DNA of 64,000 bases from JAFGBI01 sp964454025 (lineage in GTDB: Bacteria; Myxococcota_A; Polyangia; Polyangiales; Polyangiaceae): the NCBI GenBank assembly GCA_964454025.1, contig CAYVRP010000022.1:19268-83267 (forward strand). Reading direction: 5' to 3'. Position 1 is the stretch's first letter; every line of letters starts with the position of its first letter. Below, piece after piece: positions 9,113 through 17,806 of this stretch. A program made the translations under genes and the position numbers. The notes under the pieces were generated by a model, which saw only the letters and a list, made by a program, of their open reading frames with translations, had not been told where the DNA came from and made no database searches.

Positions 9113-9455
9113 CAGCGCCTTCCTCTCCCGGGGTTGGCGAGGTCGCCGGCGCGGGACCGGGGTAGACGCTCCCGTCTCGCCCAGGCGCTGCCCGCCGTTT
9201 GCCTACCGGCGAGGGTCGCGGCGACGGGGACCGGCAGCTCGGCGAGGGTGAGCTCGGCGGGAGCGGAGGTGGCGGCTTCGGACAAGGGGGCTCCGGAGGG
9301 GGCGCGGGGCCCGCGCGCGGCGCAGGCTCGAAGGTTTTAGGCGGCTCGCGGGCGCCGTCAACGGTCAACGCGAAGGCGACGCCGGCCTCTGGACAGCCCG
9401 GCGCCATGCGGGTGCGCGGTGACGCTCGCTCCTTGCGCTGCTTGCCGTCGCCGGC
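9113..9455. other. Intergenic region between uvrD end and men operon
   Basis: This 343-base stretch carries the menG ribosome-binding site next to the gene and a candidate promoter at 9334-9361 (separate entry), giving a predicted 5' leader of about 215 bases. Open frames here are proline/arginine-rich and of the kind produced by GC-rich DNA; I do not support a gene in it. Confidence 0.5.
9334..9361 (-). promoter_or_regulatory. Candidate sigma70-type promoter of the men operon
   Basis: On the minus strand TTGACG (9361-9356), a 16-base spacer and TAAAAC (9339-9334). A second TTGACC lies 7 bases further upstream (9368-9363). It is the only AT-rich patch in the intergenic region and points at menG. 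Confidence 0.5.
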
Positions 9456-11579
9456 TCAGGGCGATCGCGATTTCTTCTTGCGGAGCGCGGCTCGCGCGCG
9501 GGAGGTGTCGCCGCGCGTCGTGCGGCCGGCGGACGGCTCGGGGTGCGGGCGCCCGCGCCGCGGCGCGTCGCCGTCCGGGCCGCGATCGCCGCGCTTCCGG
9601 CGGGCGCGCTCCGCCTCGGCGAGCGCGCGCGCTCTCGCCGTCTCCCCGCGCATCTCCGCGACGAAGCGGCTCGGGATGGCAGGCTCCGCGCGGCCCCACC
9701 GCATCCGGGTCTTGGCCATGGTGACGGTGAGCGTCTCCTGGGCCCGCGTCACGCCGACGTAGCAAAGCCGCCGCTCCTCGGCGACCTCACCATCGCGCTC
9801 GGCGAGGGCACGATGATGGGGCAGCAAGCCCTCCTCCAGGCCCACGAGGTAGACGTGCTTGAACTCGAGCCCCTTGGCGGAATGCAGCGTCATCAAGGTG
9901 ACGGCGTGCTCTCGCCGTGGATCGGTTTCGTTTCGGTCCTCCTCCCGACCCGCCAGGACCGCCTCCTCGAGGAAGCCTCGGAGGGTAGGGGCGTCGGCGC
10001 GCGCCGCGAACAGTCCCGCTGCGTTGAACAGCTCCTCCACCGACGCCCAGCGCGCCTCGGCGTCCCCGGCGGTTGGGTAGAGCCTCGACAGCTCGGCTCG
10101 GTATCCGATCGCGTCCACCAGGCCGCGGATCAGGTCGACCAGCGGGGTGCGCTCCACCCGGGCGCGGTGCCGCTCGATCAGGTCGATGAAGGCGCTGACC
10201 CGAGCGCGGACCACCTCCGGCACCGCACCCTCCGCGAGGGCGTGGGGGAGCGCCGTCCAGAGCGGCTCAGCGCGCGCCACCGCCACCGCGAGCAACGACT
10301 CGACGGACCCCGGCCCGATGCCCCGGGCGGGAACGTTGATGATCCGCAGCAGCGACACCTCGTCGGTGGGGTTGGCGAGCACCCGGAGGTAGCTCATCAG
10401 GTCCTTGATCTCGCGGCGGTCGTAGAAGGACTGCCCACCGACGAGCACGTAGGGGACGCGGGCACGCCGGAGCTCGATCTCGAAGGCCCGGGGCTGCTCG
10501 TTGGTGCGGAAGAGGATCGCGAAGTCACTGGCCACCACCCGGGGCGTGGCCTCCTGATCGAGGCGCCGACGGATCTCACCCACCACCGCCTCGGCCTCGC
10601 GTGACTCGTCGTCGAAGCGCGCGAACCGCGGCGGATCTCCGCCCGCCTTGGCCGGCCGCAGGGTCTTCGCGTGCCGTGAGGAATTGTGGGAGATGAGACG
10701 GTTGGCGACCTCGATGATGGGCGCCCGGCAGCGGTAGTTCTCCTCTAGCTTGACCACCTTGGCATCGGGCCAGTCGCGAGCGAAATTCAGGATGTGCTCC
10801 ACCTCGGCGCCGCGCCAGCCGTAGATCGACTGGTCGTCGTCCCCGACCACGCAGAGGTTGCGGTGGCGCTCCGCGAGCGCGCGCACGATGCGGTACTGTA
10901 GCCCGTTGGTGTCCTGGTACTCGTCGATCAGGAGGTGATCGAAGCGGCTCGCCTCCGCGAAGCGAACCTCCGGGTATTCGCTGAAGAGCGACTCGGTGAG
11001 CAGCAGGAGATCATCGAAGTCGACCGCGCCCGCGGCCCGTAGCGTGGCCTGGTAGCGGTCGTAGGCCGCGGCGACGGTCTGCCCGAGATCGCCGAGCGCG
11101 GCCTCGCGGGCGGCCGCCGGCCCCAGCGACTGCGACTTGAGGGTGCTGATGCGGGAGACGAGATCACCGGGCCGGAGCCGATCGCTGGACACGCGGAGCT
11201 CCCGGAGGACCCCCCGCGCTACCGTCTCCTGGTCGCTGCGGTCGTAGATGGGGAAGTCGGAGGGGTAGCCGAGACGGCGGATGTGGCGGCGGAGGACGCG
11301 GACACAGAGGGAGTGAAAGGTCGAGATCTCCGGCGGATCGACCTGAGGGCGGCGGCGTCCGAGCAGGCGGAGGGCGCGATCTCGCATCTCGCGCGCTGCC
11401 TTGTTGGTGAAGGTTACGGCCAGGATCCGGTTCGGTCGGATGCCGCTCCGCACGAGGGCTGCGATCCGGTACGTTATCACCCGAGTCTTGCCGGTGCCGG
11501 CGCCGGCGAGGACGAGCAGCGGCCCCGAGAGGGTACGCACCGCGTCGCGTTGGGCGGGGTTGAGGCCGTCGTCGGGCAT
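9456..11579 (-). CDS. UvrD/Rep/PcrA-type DNA helicase
   Basis: Superfamily 1A 3'-5' DNA helicase for repair or replication restart. The 707-residue protein has all SF1A motifs: Q motif LNPAQRDAV, Walker A LAGAGTGKT, Ia TFTNKAAREM, Walker B LLIDEYQDTN, III VGDDDQSIYGWRGA, IV VKLEENYRC, V VTLMTLHSAKGLEF and VI ERRLCYVGVTRAQETL. After about residue 640 comes a basic, low-complexity tail (KRGDRGPDGDAPRRG... RKKKSRSP) in place of the PcrA C-terminal Tudor domain, so its partner interactions may differ. Rep, PcrA and UvrD cannot be separated securely here. The start ATG has GAGGCGG upstream. Confidence 0.93.
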   Translation of the reverse strand: MPDDGLNPAQRDAVRTLSGPLLVLAGAGTGKTRVITYRIAALVRSGIRPNRILAVTFTNKAAREMRDRALRLLGRRRPQVDPPEISTFHSLCVRVLRRHIRRLGYPSDFPIYDRSDQETVARGVLRELRVSSDRLRPGDLVSRISTLKSQSLGPAAAREAALGDLGQTVAAAYDRYQATLRAAGAVDFDDLLLLTESLFSEYPEVRFAEASRFDHLLIDEYQDTNGLQYRIVRALAERHRNLCVVGDDDQSIYGWRGAEVEHILNFARDWPDAKVVKLEENYRCRAPIIEVANRLISHNSSRHAKTLRPAKAGGDPPRFARFDDESREAEAVVGEIRRRLDQEATPRVVASDFAILFRTNEQPRAFEIELRRARVPYVLVGGQSFYDRREIKDLMSYLRVLANPTDEVSLLRIINVPARGIGPGSVESLLAVAVARAEPLWTALPHALAEGAVPEVVRARVSAFIDLIERHRARVERTPLVDLIRGLVDAIGYRAELSRLYPTAGDAEARWASVEELFNAAGLFAARADAPTLRGFLEEAVLAGREEDRNETDPRREHAVTLMTLHSAKGLEFKHVYLVGLEEGLLPHHRALAERDGEVAEERRLCYVGVTRAQETLTVTMAKTRMRWGRAEPAIPSRFVAEMRGETARARALAEAERARRKRGDRGPDGDAPRRGRPHPEPSAGRTTRGDTSRARAALRKKKSRSP

Positions 11580-12132
11580 GCGGGCCGCCTCGTTTACGGG
11601 GTGCGGGTTCGAACGGTCAACCCGAAGCGCCGCTCATCCGGACACGGGAGCTCGAGATCGGACCTTGATCGTCCGGTCGGGGAAGCGGTGGCTGCGCGCC
11701 GGGCACGAAGCCGGTCAGTCCCTCCGAAGTGGGGGCAAGGGGACTCGGTCGAGCTGGATCCCGCCGGCGACGAGCGCGCACGACCCGGACCGATCTCGGT
11801 CGCACCGAACGGACGGCCTAAAGATCATCAGACCTGGGAGGATGCTTTCCGCGCCACTGGCAAGCTTCGGGTGCGGGGCACAGCCCGTCCCCGACGTGCG
11901 GTCGTAACTACATGCATTGAATAGGGAAAATCTGTTCGTTCCGGGGCACCGTGCCGCGATTTGGAGCGATCGTCAGGGATTCCGGCGGCTCACGGCCGTG
12001 GGCACTTCCTGGCGGGATGGCCAAATAAATGACATGCAATGTTGACACATCGCCATAGATGGCATTATACGTCATGCACCGTAGGTGAGGAGTGGTTCTA
12101 GTTCCACTGCTCGTTGGTTCCAGGGAGGATTC
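11580..12132. other. Intergenic region between uvrD and H1-like gene
   Basis: A 553-base non-coding stretch between divergent genes. Next to uvrD there is TTGACC (11620-11615) with a 17-base spacer to a weak GTAAAC box (11597-11592) on the minus strand, which may drive the helicase from very close to its start codon. Bases 11890-12130 are clearly AT-richer than the surroundings and hold the promoter of the H1-like gene; ACATGCA occurs twice (about 11911 and 12032). I see no gene in the remainder. Confidence 0.5.
12042..12071 (+). promoter_or_regulatory. Strong promoter of the H1-like gene with spacer dyad
   Basis: Consensus -35 TTGACA (12042-12047), 18-base spacer, -10 TATACG (12066-12071). 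The spacer contains a perfect inverted repeat GCCAT-AG-ATGGC (12052-12063), a possible operator. The start codon is about 60 bases downstream. Confidence 0.6.
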
Positions 12133-12387
12133 ATGGCTGCAAAGAAGGCAAAGAAGGTCGCGAAGAAGGCCGCCAAGAGGCCGGCCAAGAAGGCCGTGCG
12201 GAAGGTCGCCAAGAAGGCCGCCAAGAAGGCGAAGAAGGCCGCCAAGAGGCCGGCCAAGAAGGCCGCCAAGAAGGCCGTGCGGAAGGTCGCCAAGAAGGCC
12301 GCCAAGAAGCCGGTCAGGAAGGCCAAGAAGGCAGCCCGCCGGCCCCGCAAGGCTCCGGCTGCGCCTGCCCCCGAGGTGATGGACTGA
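12133..12387 (+). CDS. Histone-H1-like, Lys/Ala-rich nucleoid protein
   Basis: Small basic protein (84 residues, 30 Lys and 8 Arg) built almost wholly of KKAAKK, KRPAKKA and VRKVAKKA units, resembling the C-terminal tail of eukaryotic H1 and bacterial Hc1/AlgP-type proteins. Such tails bind DNA without sequence preference and compact it. A roughly 32-residue block is present twice (KKVAKKAAKRPAKKA then VRKVAKKAAKKAKKAAKRP), so the gene probably grew by internal duplication and may vary in length between strains. The start is ATG 12133, preceded by an AGGGAGGA Shine-Dalgarno; the open frame begins earlier but lacks a site. The C-terminus (PAAPAPEVMD) is acidic. No globular domain is present. 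Confidence 0.85.
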   Translation: MAAKKAKKVAKKAAKRPAKKAVRKVAKKAAKKAKKAAKRPAKKAAKKAVRKVAKKAAKKPVRKAKKAARRPRKAPAAPAPEVMD

Positions 12388-12453
12388 AACTGCCCAGAAC
12401 GCCCCCTGCCTCGGGTCGACCGCCAAGGTTCGGCCGGGTGAGGGTGACCGGAG

Positions 12454-12498
12454 AGGCGACTCCGTCGCGCAGCGCGAAGGCTGCGTGGAGTCGCCTTT
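12454..12498 (+). terminator. Extended hairpin terminator after the H1-like gene
   Basis: A two-part stem: AGGCGACTCC (12454-12463) pairs with GGAGTCGCCT (12487-12496), and inside it CGCAGC (12468-12473) pairs with GCTGCG (12480-12485). A short T run (TTT) follows. It sits 67 bases past the stop and fits a factor-independent terminator. Confidence 0.6.
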
Positions 12499-12640
12499 CC
12501 AGCGTCTGACGCGTTCGGGAAGATGCGCAGGGGGCCGTTACCGCGGCTCGTCGGTCTTGCGCGCTCCCGAGGCAGGTGCTTCGGTGACTCGGGGGTGGTG
12601 ATCGCGGTCAGGGGGCGGGTGCCCAGGTCAGGATGCAGCC

Positions 12641-13567
12641 GTGGCGACCGGGGTCGAGGTGATCCTCAGGGGCAGGTCCGGTGAGTTCCTCGTGCTGGTG
12701 GCGGCGTTGCTGGGGCCAGGTGGTTGTCGGCGAGCAAGCTCCATCGATCGCCCCTCAGACCGCCGGCTCGCGCGCGGAGACCGCGTGGTGGTGGAGGTTC
12801 GCGCCGGGGAGTTCGTCGAGGGGACGGTGACGAGGTTCGATGGCGGTCGGGCGCGGGTGCAAGCGACGCAGGGGGCAGAGGTGCTGGAGGTGGATGAAGG
12901 CGACGCGCTCTCGGTCGCCACCGCGGCGCGCGCGCGCGACCGTGGCGCCTATGCCGTCTGTGGGCGAGGGGGCGGACGTTGGACCGGGTGTCGGGTCGTC
13001 GAGGTCGTGAACGGCCAGGTCACGGTCGAGTTCGCGGACGGAAAGAGCCAGGTGCTCCCCGGGCCGAGCGTACTTCTGCCCGGTGAGCTCACTCGGCTCA
13101 ACCTCGAGCGCGCCTTCGCGCGAGCGGCCGCGAGGGCCGCCTTCTCCCAGTCCGTCCGCGCCGCGGGCGCGCCGCCCATCGCCTCGGGCTGGCGGCCGCT
13201 CCCCGAAGAGCGCGTCCTGATCCGTCGTGACGCCAGCTGGTTCACCGGGCAGGTGCACGAGCTCGAGCGCGATGGCTTGTACGTCCGCGTTGTCGGTGAT
13301 CCGCGCCCGGTCCGGCTCTCCTACGGGGACGTCAGACCGTTGCCCCCGTACCCGGTGGCGCCGTGGGTGGGCGGGTTCGTTCTGGTGCGGCCCGAGGCGG
13401 AGGCGAGACCCTGGGAAACCTGGCGCCTGGCTGCCTTCGAGGAGGACGAAACCGCCACCTTGGTCGACGATCGCGGGGAGCGTATGACACGATCGCTGCG
13501 CGATCTCGTGCCCATCGGCGTTCCACCGGCCGCGCCCGGACCCGACCCTGTTCGGCCGGCGCCGTGA
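12641..13567 (+). CDS. Predicted lipoprotein with SH3/Tudor-like beta segments
   Basis: Unrecognised exported protein, 308 residues from the first GTG (a second GTG at 12659 gives a tighter signal peptide). It has a hydrophobic stretch EFLVLVAALLGPGGC with a plausible lipobox cysteine, then two or three segments of the form DRVVVEVRAGEFVEGTVTRF, GQVTVEFADGKSQVL and ERVLIRRDASWFTGQVHELE, which look like short SH3/Tudor-type barrels, a type usually involved in binding. The tail is proline-rich (PPAAPGPDPVRPAP). It stands alone, convergent with the ThiF-like gene 26 bases on. Function unknown. Confidence 0.65.
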   Translation: MATGVEVILRGRSGEFLVLVAALLGPGGCRRASSIDRPSDRRLARGDRVVVEVRAGEFVEGTVTRFDGGRARVQATQGAEVLEVDEGDALSVATAARARDRGAYAVCGRGGGRWTGCRVVEVVNGQVTVEFADGKSQVLPGPSVLLPGELTRLNLERAFARAAARAAFSQSVRAAGAPPIASGWRPLPEERVLIRRDASWFTGQVHELERDGLYVRVVGDPRPVRLSYGDVRPLPPYPVAPWVGGFVLVRPEAEARPWETWRLAAFEEDETATLVDDRGERMTRSLRDLVPIGVPPAAPGPDPVRPAP

Positions 13568-13593
13568 CGGCAGGCGTCGCCGCCAGTTGACAC

Positions 13594-14691
13594 TCAACCG
13601 CCGTCGAGCCCGAGGGCGGCACGGAGGTGGGTCAGGGCTCGCCAGGCGCCTGCGGCAACCTCACGTGGCGCGGCGAAGCCGAAGTGCCCCGCGTGCGGAA
13701 AGGGCGGCGTCGACAGGGGGGCGATCTGCGCTCGGCGCACCCCGGCGCGCAGCAGGTACTCGCGCTCCACCTCCGCCCCCGGCCCGTCCGGGACTAGCAA
13801 GTCCAGCGCGGCGATCCGCGCCTGGCCGTCGTCGCCCACCTCGGCCAGGCGACGGTGGCGGTCGTGGCGATCCGGGGTCACGACGTCCTGCCCCGCACAG
13901 CTGCCGGATCGGCAGGACTTCATCGGGCGAGGTGGGTGGTACCGCTCCGCGTGGACCTCCCGTATCGTCGGGTCCCGGCCGCAGAGCGGGCAATCGCTCC
14001 GCGGGGGGATGGCGACGAACCGCAGCCGATCACGACGACCGTCGAAGACGTGGATCCCACCGCTGGGATCGTCGCCGCCGAGGACCCGCAGCGCCAAGTC
14101 CGCGGCAAGCGCCCCCGCCACGCCCACGGCGGGGCCAAGGACCCCAGCCGCCGCGGGATCCGGGGCCACCTCTGGAGGCCCCTCGAACAGACACCGGTAG
14201 CAGGGACGCCCCCGCGGCGCGATCGCCTGGGCCGTCGCCGTCCACCGCGTCGCGGCGCCGATCACGACCGGGACCCCGGCGAGGAAGCCGGCGTCGGCGG
14301 CCAGGAACTTGGTGGCGAAGTCGTCGCTCCCCTCGACGATCACGTCGACCCGACGCGCCAGCGGGAGCGCGCTCCTGGGCACGAGCCGACCGCGATATAG
14401 CTCGATCCGTTCGGCGGGGAAGCCGCGCGCGACCAGCGCGTCGCGCGCGGCGTCGAGCTTGTGACGGCCGCAGTCCGCCTCTCGGTAGAGCAGCTGCCGG
14501 TGCAGGTTGTGCAGCTCGATCCGATCGTCGTCCACGAGCAGCAAGTGGCCAGCGCCCGCCGCGGCGAGCGCCATCGCCGCGGGACAGCCCAGGCCCCCGA
14601 GGCCGACCAAGAGGAAGCGGGCCCGGTCGAGACGCGCACGCGACGACCCTGACCACGGCCTCGACCGCGGTTCCTGCTGGCCGATGACCAT
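13594..14691 (-). CDS. ThiF/MoeB-family adenylyltransferase-like protein with C-terminal extension
   Basis: E1-like ATP-binding protein of 365 residues. Residues about 25-245 have the MoeB/ThiF core: GLGGLG (30-35), the VDDDRIELHNLHRQ loop, the K78 region, SDDF (122-125) and two zinc-type CxxC pairs (C164/C167, C234/C237). The position just before AGVLG that usually holds a Cys (CxEAGVxG) reads DPAAAGVLG, so the thioester-type cysteine is absent. Residues 246-365 are an extension I do not recognise, with a C-x4-C pair (C260, C265) and PPFPHAGHFGF; it is not a rhodanese. It begins 6 bases after ilvD and is probably co-transcribed. It may adenylate a ubiquitin-like sulfur carrier, but this is unproven; an orphan thiS lies 7 kb away. 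Confidence 0.75.
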   Translation of the reverse strand: MVIGQQEPRSRPWSGSSRARLDRARFLLVGLGGLGCPAAMALAAAGAGHLLLVDDDRIELHNLHRQLLYREADCGRHKLDAARDALVARGFPAERIELYRGRLVPRSALPLARRVDVIVEGSDDFATKFLAADAGFLAGVPVVIGAATRWTATAQAIAPRGRPCYRCLFEGPPEVAPDPAAAGVLGPAVGVAGALAADLALRVLGGDDPSGGIHVFDGRRDRLRFVAIPPRSDCPLCGRDPTIREVHAERYHPPRPMKSCRSGSCAGQDVVTPDRHDRHRRLAEVGDDGQARIAALDLLVPDGPGAEVEREYLLRAGVRRAQIAPLSTPPFPHAGHFGFAAPREVAAGAWRALTHLRAALGLDGG

Positions 14692-14697
14692 CGCGGG

Positions 14698-16572
14698 CTA
14701 CGTTCCGCGGCGCTCGATCTGCGTCACGTCGCGGACCGCGCCCCGGGCCGCGCTGGTCGTCAGCGCGGCGTACACGCGGAGTGCCGCCGACACGGGGCGG
14801 TCACGGCGCGGCTGCCAGGCCGACGCGCCGCGCGCCTGCATCACGGCGCGTCGACGCTCGAGCTCCGCGGTATCGATCTGCAGCGCGATGGTACGTGCGG
14901 GGATGTCGATCCGGATCCGATCCCCGTCCTCCACCAGCCCGATCGCGCCTCCCTCCGCGGCCTCGGGGGAGACGTGGCCGATGCTGAGCCCGGAGGTGCC
15001 TCCGCTGAAGCGCCCGTCCGTGATCAACGCGCAAACCTTGCCCAGGCCTTTGCCCTTGAGGAACGACGTCGGGTAGAGCATCTCCTGCATCCCGGGCCCG
15101 CCGCGGGGTCCCTCGTACACGATCACGACGACGTCACCCGGCTGGATGCGATCGCCGAGGATCGCTTCGCAGGCGGCCTCCTGGGAGTGAAAGACGCGGG
15201 CGGGGCCTTCGAAGCGGAGGTTGGCGGCGTCGACGCCGGCCGTCTTGACGATGCAGCCGTCGACGGCGATGTTGCCGGTGAGCACCGCGAGCCCGCCGTC
15301 GCTGCTGTAGGCATGCTCCACGTCGCGGATGCAGCCAGCCGTACGGTCGAGATCGGGGGCGGGGTAGAGTGACCGCTGCGAGAAGCCCTGCTGGGTCGGC
15401 GCTCCGCCGGGGGCCGCGAGGGCACGCTGCCATGCCGCGGGCGACACCGTGGGACGACGCAGATCGTGCTGGTCGATCGCCTCGCCCAGGGTCGCCGCAT
15501 GCACCGTGCGCGCGCCCCGGTGCACGAGCCCCTTGCGGTCCAGTTCGCCGAGGATCGAGAAGATACCCCCTGCCCGATGGACGTCCTCGACGTGGTAGCG
15601 AGAGGAGGGGGCGACCTTGCAGATGTTGGGGACCGTCCGGCTCAAGCGGTCGATGTCCGCCATCGTGAAGGGGACCCCCGCCTCCTGGGCGACCGCGAGC
15701 AGGTGCAGCACCGTGTTGGTGGAGCCCCCCATCGCGATGTCGAGGCTCATCGCGTTCTCGAACGCCTCGAAGGTGGCGATGCTGCGTGGCAAGCGGGAGT
15801 CATCGCCCTCCAGGTAGTGGGCGCGGCAGAGCTCGACGATGCGACGCCCCGCCTGCTCGAAGAGCTCCCAGCGGGCGGCGTGGGTCGCGACGAGGGTGCC
15901 GTTGCCGGGAAAGGCCAGACCGAGGGCCTCGTTCAGGCAGTTCATGCTGTTGGCGGTGAACATGCCCGAGCAGGATCCGCAGGTCGGACAGGCTGAGCGC
16001 TCGAGCCGCGCCACTTCGTCGTCGGTGAGGGCGCTGTCGCTCGCGGCGATCATCGTGTCGATGAGGTCGAGCTTGCGCGGGGTCGAGCCGCCGGCTTCGC
16101 CGGGCGCGCCCGCGACGGTCCCCGCCTCCATCGGTCCTCCCGAGACGAAGACCGCCGGGATGTTCAGGCGCATCGCCGCGAGCATCATTCCGGGCGTGAT
16201 CTTGTCGCAGTTGGAGATGCACACGAGCGCGTCGGCGGCGTGAGCGTTCACCATGTACTCGACGCTGTCGGCGATGAGCTCGCGGCTGGGTAGCGAATAG
16301 AGCATCCCCCCGTGGCCCATGGCGATCCCGTCGTCGATCGCGATGGTGTTGAACTCGACGCCCCAACCGCCGGCGGCGTCGATCACGCGTTTGACGCGCT
16401 GGCCCACGTCCTGCAGGTGCACGTGCCCGGGGACGAACTGGGTGAAGCTGTTCGCGATGGCGATGATGGGCTTGCCGAAGTCGGCGTCGGTCATCCCGGT
16501 CGCGCGCCAGAGGGCGCGCGCTCCGGCCATGGTGCGACCGTGAGTGCTGGTACGGCTTCTGTATCCGGCCAT
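14698..16572 (-). CDS. ilvD: Dihydroxy-acid dehydratase (IlvD)
   Basis: Fe-S dehydratase of branched-chain amino-acid synthesis, acting on 2,3-dihydroxy-isovalerate and -methylvalerate. The 624-residue product has the cluster cysteines in CISNCDKITPGM and CPTCGSCSGMFTANSMNCL and the IlvD hallmark DGRFSGGTSGLSIGHVSPEAAEGG. I start at ATG 16572 (MAGYRSRTSTHGR), which matches family N-termini; a GTG 9 bases earlier is possible. It is followed 6 bases later by the ThiF-like gene. Confidence 0.96.
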   Translation of the reverse strand: MAGYRSRTSTHGRTMAGARALWRATGMTDADFGKPIIAIANSFTQFVPGHVHLQDVGQRVKRVIDAAGGWGVEFNTIAIDDGIAMGHGGMLYSLPSRELIADSVEYMVNAHAADALVCISNCDKITPGMMLAAMRLNIPAVFVSGGPMEAGTVAGAPGEAGGSTPRKLDLIDTMIAASDSALTDDEVARLERSACPTCGSCSGMFTANSMNCLNEALGLAFPGNGTLVATHAARWELFEQAGRRIVELCRAHYLEGDDSRLPRSIATFEAFENAMSLDIAMGGSTNTVLHLLAVAQEAGVPFTMADIDRLSRTVPNICKVAPSSRYHVEDVHRAGGIFSILGELDRKGLVHRGARTVHAATLGEAIDQHDLRRPTVSPAAWQRALAAPGGAPTQQGFSQRSLYPAPDLDRTAGCIRDVEHAYSSDGGLAVLTGNIAVDGCIVKTAGVDAANLRFEGPARVFHSQEAACEAILGDRIQPGDVVVIVYEGPRGGPGMQEMLYPTSFLKGKGLGKVCALITDGRFSGGTSGLSIGHVSPEAAEGGAIGLVEDGDRIRIDIPARTIALQIDTAELERRRAVMQARGASAWQPRRDRPVSAALRVYAALTTSAARGAVRDVTQIERRGT

Positions 16573-16788
16573 GGCGCGCACCCTAGTCGCCGCTCCTGGC
16601 TGCGGCCAACCCGGTCGTGGGCGTGGCCCGGGGGCTTCCCCGGCCGGCCAACGAGCCTTGCCGGGGCCGCTCCTCCCAGGGCATTTGCTGAGAGTGAGGG
16701 CGAAATCGTCCGCTGAAGTCGGATAAATGTTCGAAAGTAGTCAGAAATCGTGCTGCGTTCCCGGGAACTGGGGGTAGGCTCGACGCCG

Positions 16789-17781
16789 ATGAAGCGGGTC
16801 GCTCCGCTGATCGTCCTCGGTGCCCTGACGGTGGCGACGCCGGCGTCCCTCGGGACGCGCGCGGACTCGAGCCCGGGGGACCGCGCCGCAGCAGCCGCTC
16901 CGCCCCAACCCGCGCTGACCGCGGCACCTGCGCCGGTTTCGGGGCAGGTGCGCGAGGCGAAGCAGGGACAGCTCTTCGTCTACGTGCCGCAGGACTGCTT
17001 CGACGATCGACAGATCGACTTGGTGGTCCACTTCCATGGCGCCCCGCCGGTGATGGGGCATGCGCTCGGCGAGGCGAGGCTGAACGCAGCGCTGGCCGTG
17101 GAGAACCTGGGTACCATCTCGCAGGATTACGCGAGCGCCTACACCGTGGTGGCCCGACTCGACGATCTGGTGCGGCGCGCCATGGGGCTCGTGGCCCGGC
17201 TCTGCCCGGGGCGGGAGTACCATCCCCGGCGGCTCGCGCTCAGCGCGTGGAGCGCGGGCTATGCCGCGGTCGGCGCGATCCTCGCGCGCCCTGAGCTCGC
17301 GGCGAAGGTCGACGCGGTCTTGCTCAGCGACGGCCTCCACGGCGCGTTCGTGGATTCGGGCTGGCGCCAGCTCCCCCTCAACGCGCTCGCGCCGTTCGTC
17401 GAGTTCGCACGGCGGGCGGTTTCTGGCACCCGGCTGATGGCGATCACGCACACGGCCATCCACACCGACGGCTACGCCAGCACCACGGAGACCACCAGCT
17501 TCTTGCTCGATCGGCTGGGCCTGGAGCGGGTGGTGTTCGTGCCGGCCGAGGCGAGGTTCGGCATGGCTCTCGAGAGCGAGGCGGTCCGCGGCAACTTCAG
17601 CGTGGAGGGCTACGCCGGGGGCGACGAGGCGGCGCACGCCCGGCAGCTCCATTCCATGGGTCAGACGCTCTTCGCGCCCCTGCGGCGGCGCTGGGAGGCC
17701 ACCGCCGCCGCCATTCCGAGCCAACCCGACCCGGCCGCGTCCGCCACCGGCCCCGCACCCGCGACCCCGACGATGCCGTGA
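16789..17781 (+). CDS. Exported alpha/beta-hydrolase-like protein
   Basis: 330-residue protein starting MKRVAPLIVLGALTVATPASLGTRA, a Sec signal peptide, so it is periplasmic or secreted. The mature part has IDLVVHFHGAPPV (oxyanion-like HFHG), a putative nucleophile elbow LSAWSAGYAA, and a late LHSMG histidine, the order expected of an alpha/beta hydrolase. An Ala/Pro-rich linker precedes the domain and another ends the protein. Substrate unknown. It is divergent from ilvD, with an AT-richer stretch 16700-16760 between them, and convergent with the acyl-CoA ligase. Confidence 0.7.
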   Translation: MKRVAPLIVLGALTVATPASLGTRADSSPGDRAAAAAPPQPALTAAPAPVSGQVREAKQGQLFVYVPQDCFDDRQIDLVVHFHGAPPVMGHALGEARLNAALAVENLGTISQDYASAYTVVARLDDLVRRAMGLVARLCPGREYHPRRLALSAWSAGYAAVGAILARPELAAKVDAVLLSDGLHGAFVDSGWRQLPLNALAPFVEFARRAVSGTRLMAITHTAIHTDGYASTTETTSFLLDRLGLERVVFVPAEARFGMALESEAVRGNFSVEGYAGGDEAAHARQLHSMGQTLFAPLRRRWEATAAAIPSQPDPAASATGPAPATPTMP

Positions 17782-17806
17782 GCGGCGCGGGCTGCGAGGT
17801 TCACGC

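Noticed and set aside
12072..12350. Minus-strand frame giving a hydrophobic AFLAAFLATF-type protein that resembles a membrane protein
   Set aside because: It is the mirror of the Lys/Ala codons (AAG/GCC) of the H1-like gene; no ribosome-binding site and no independent evidence.
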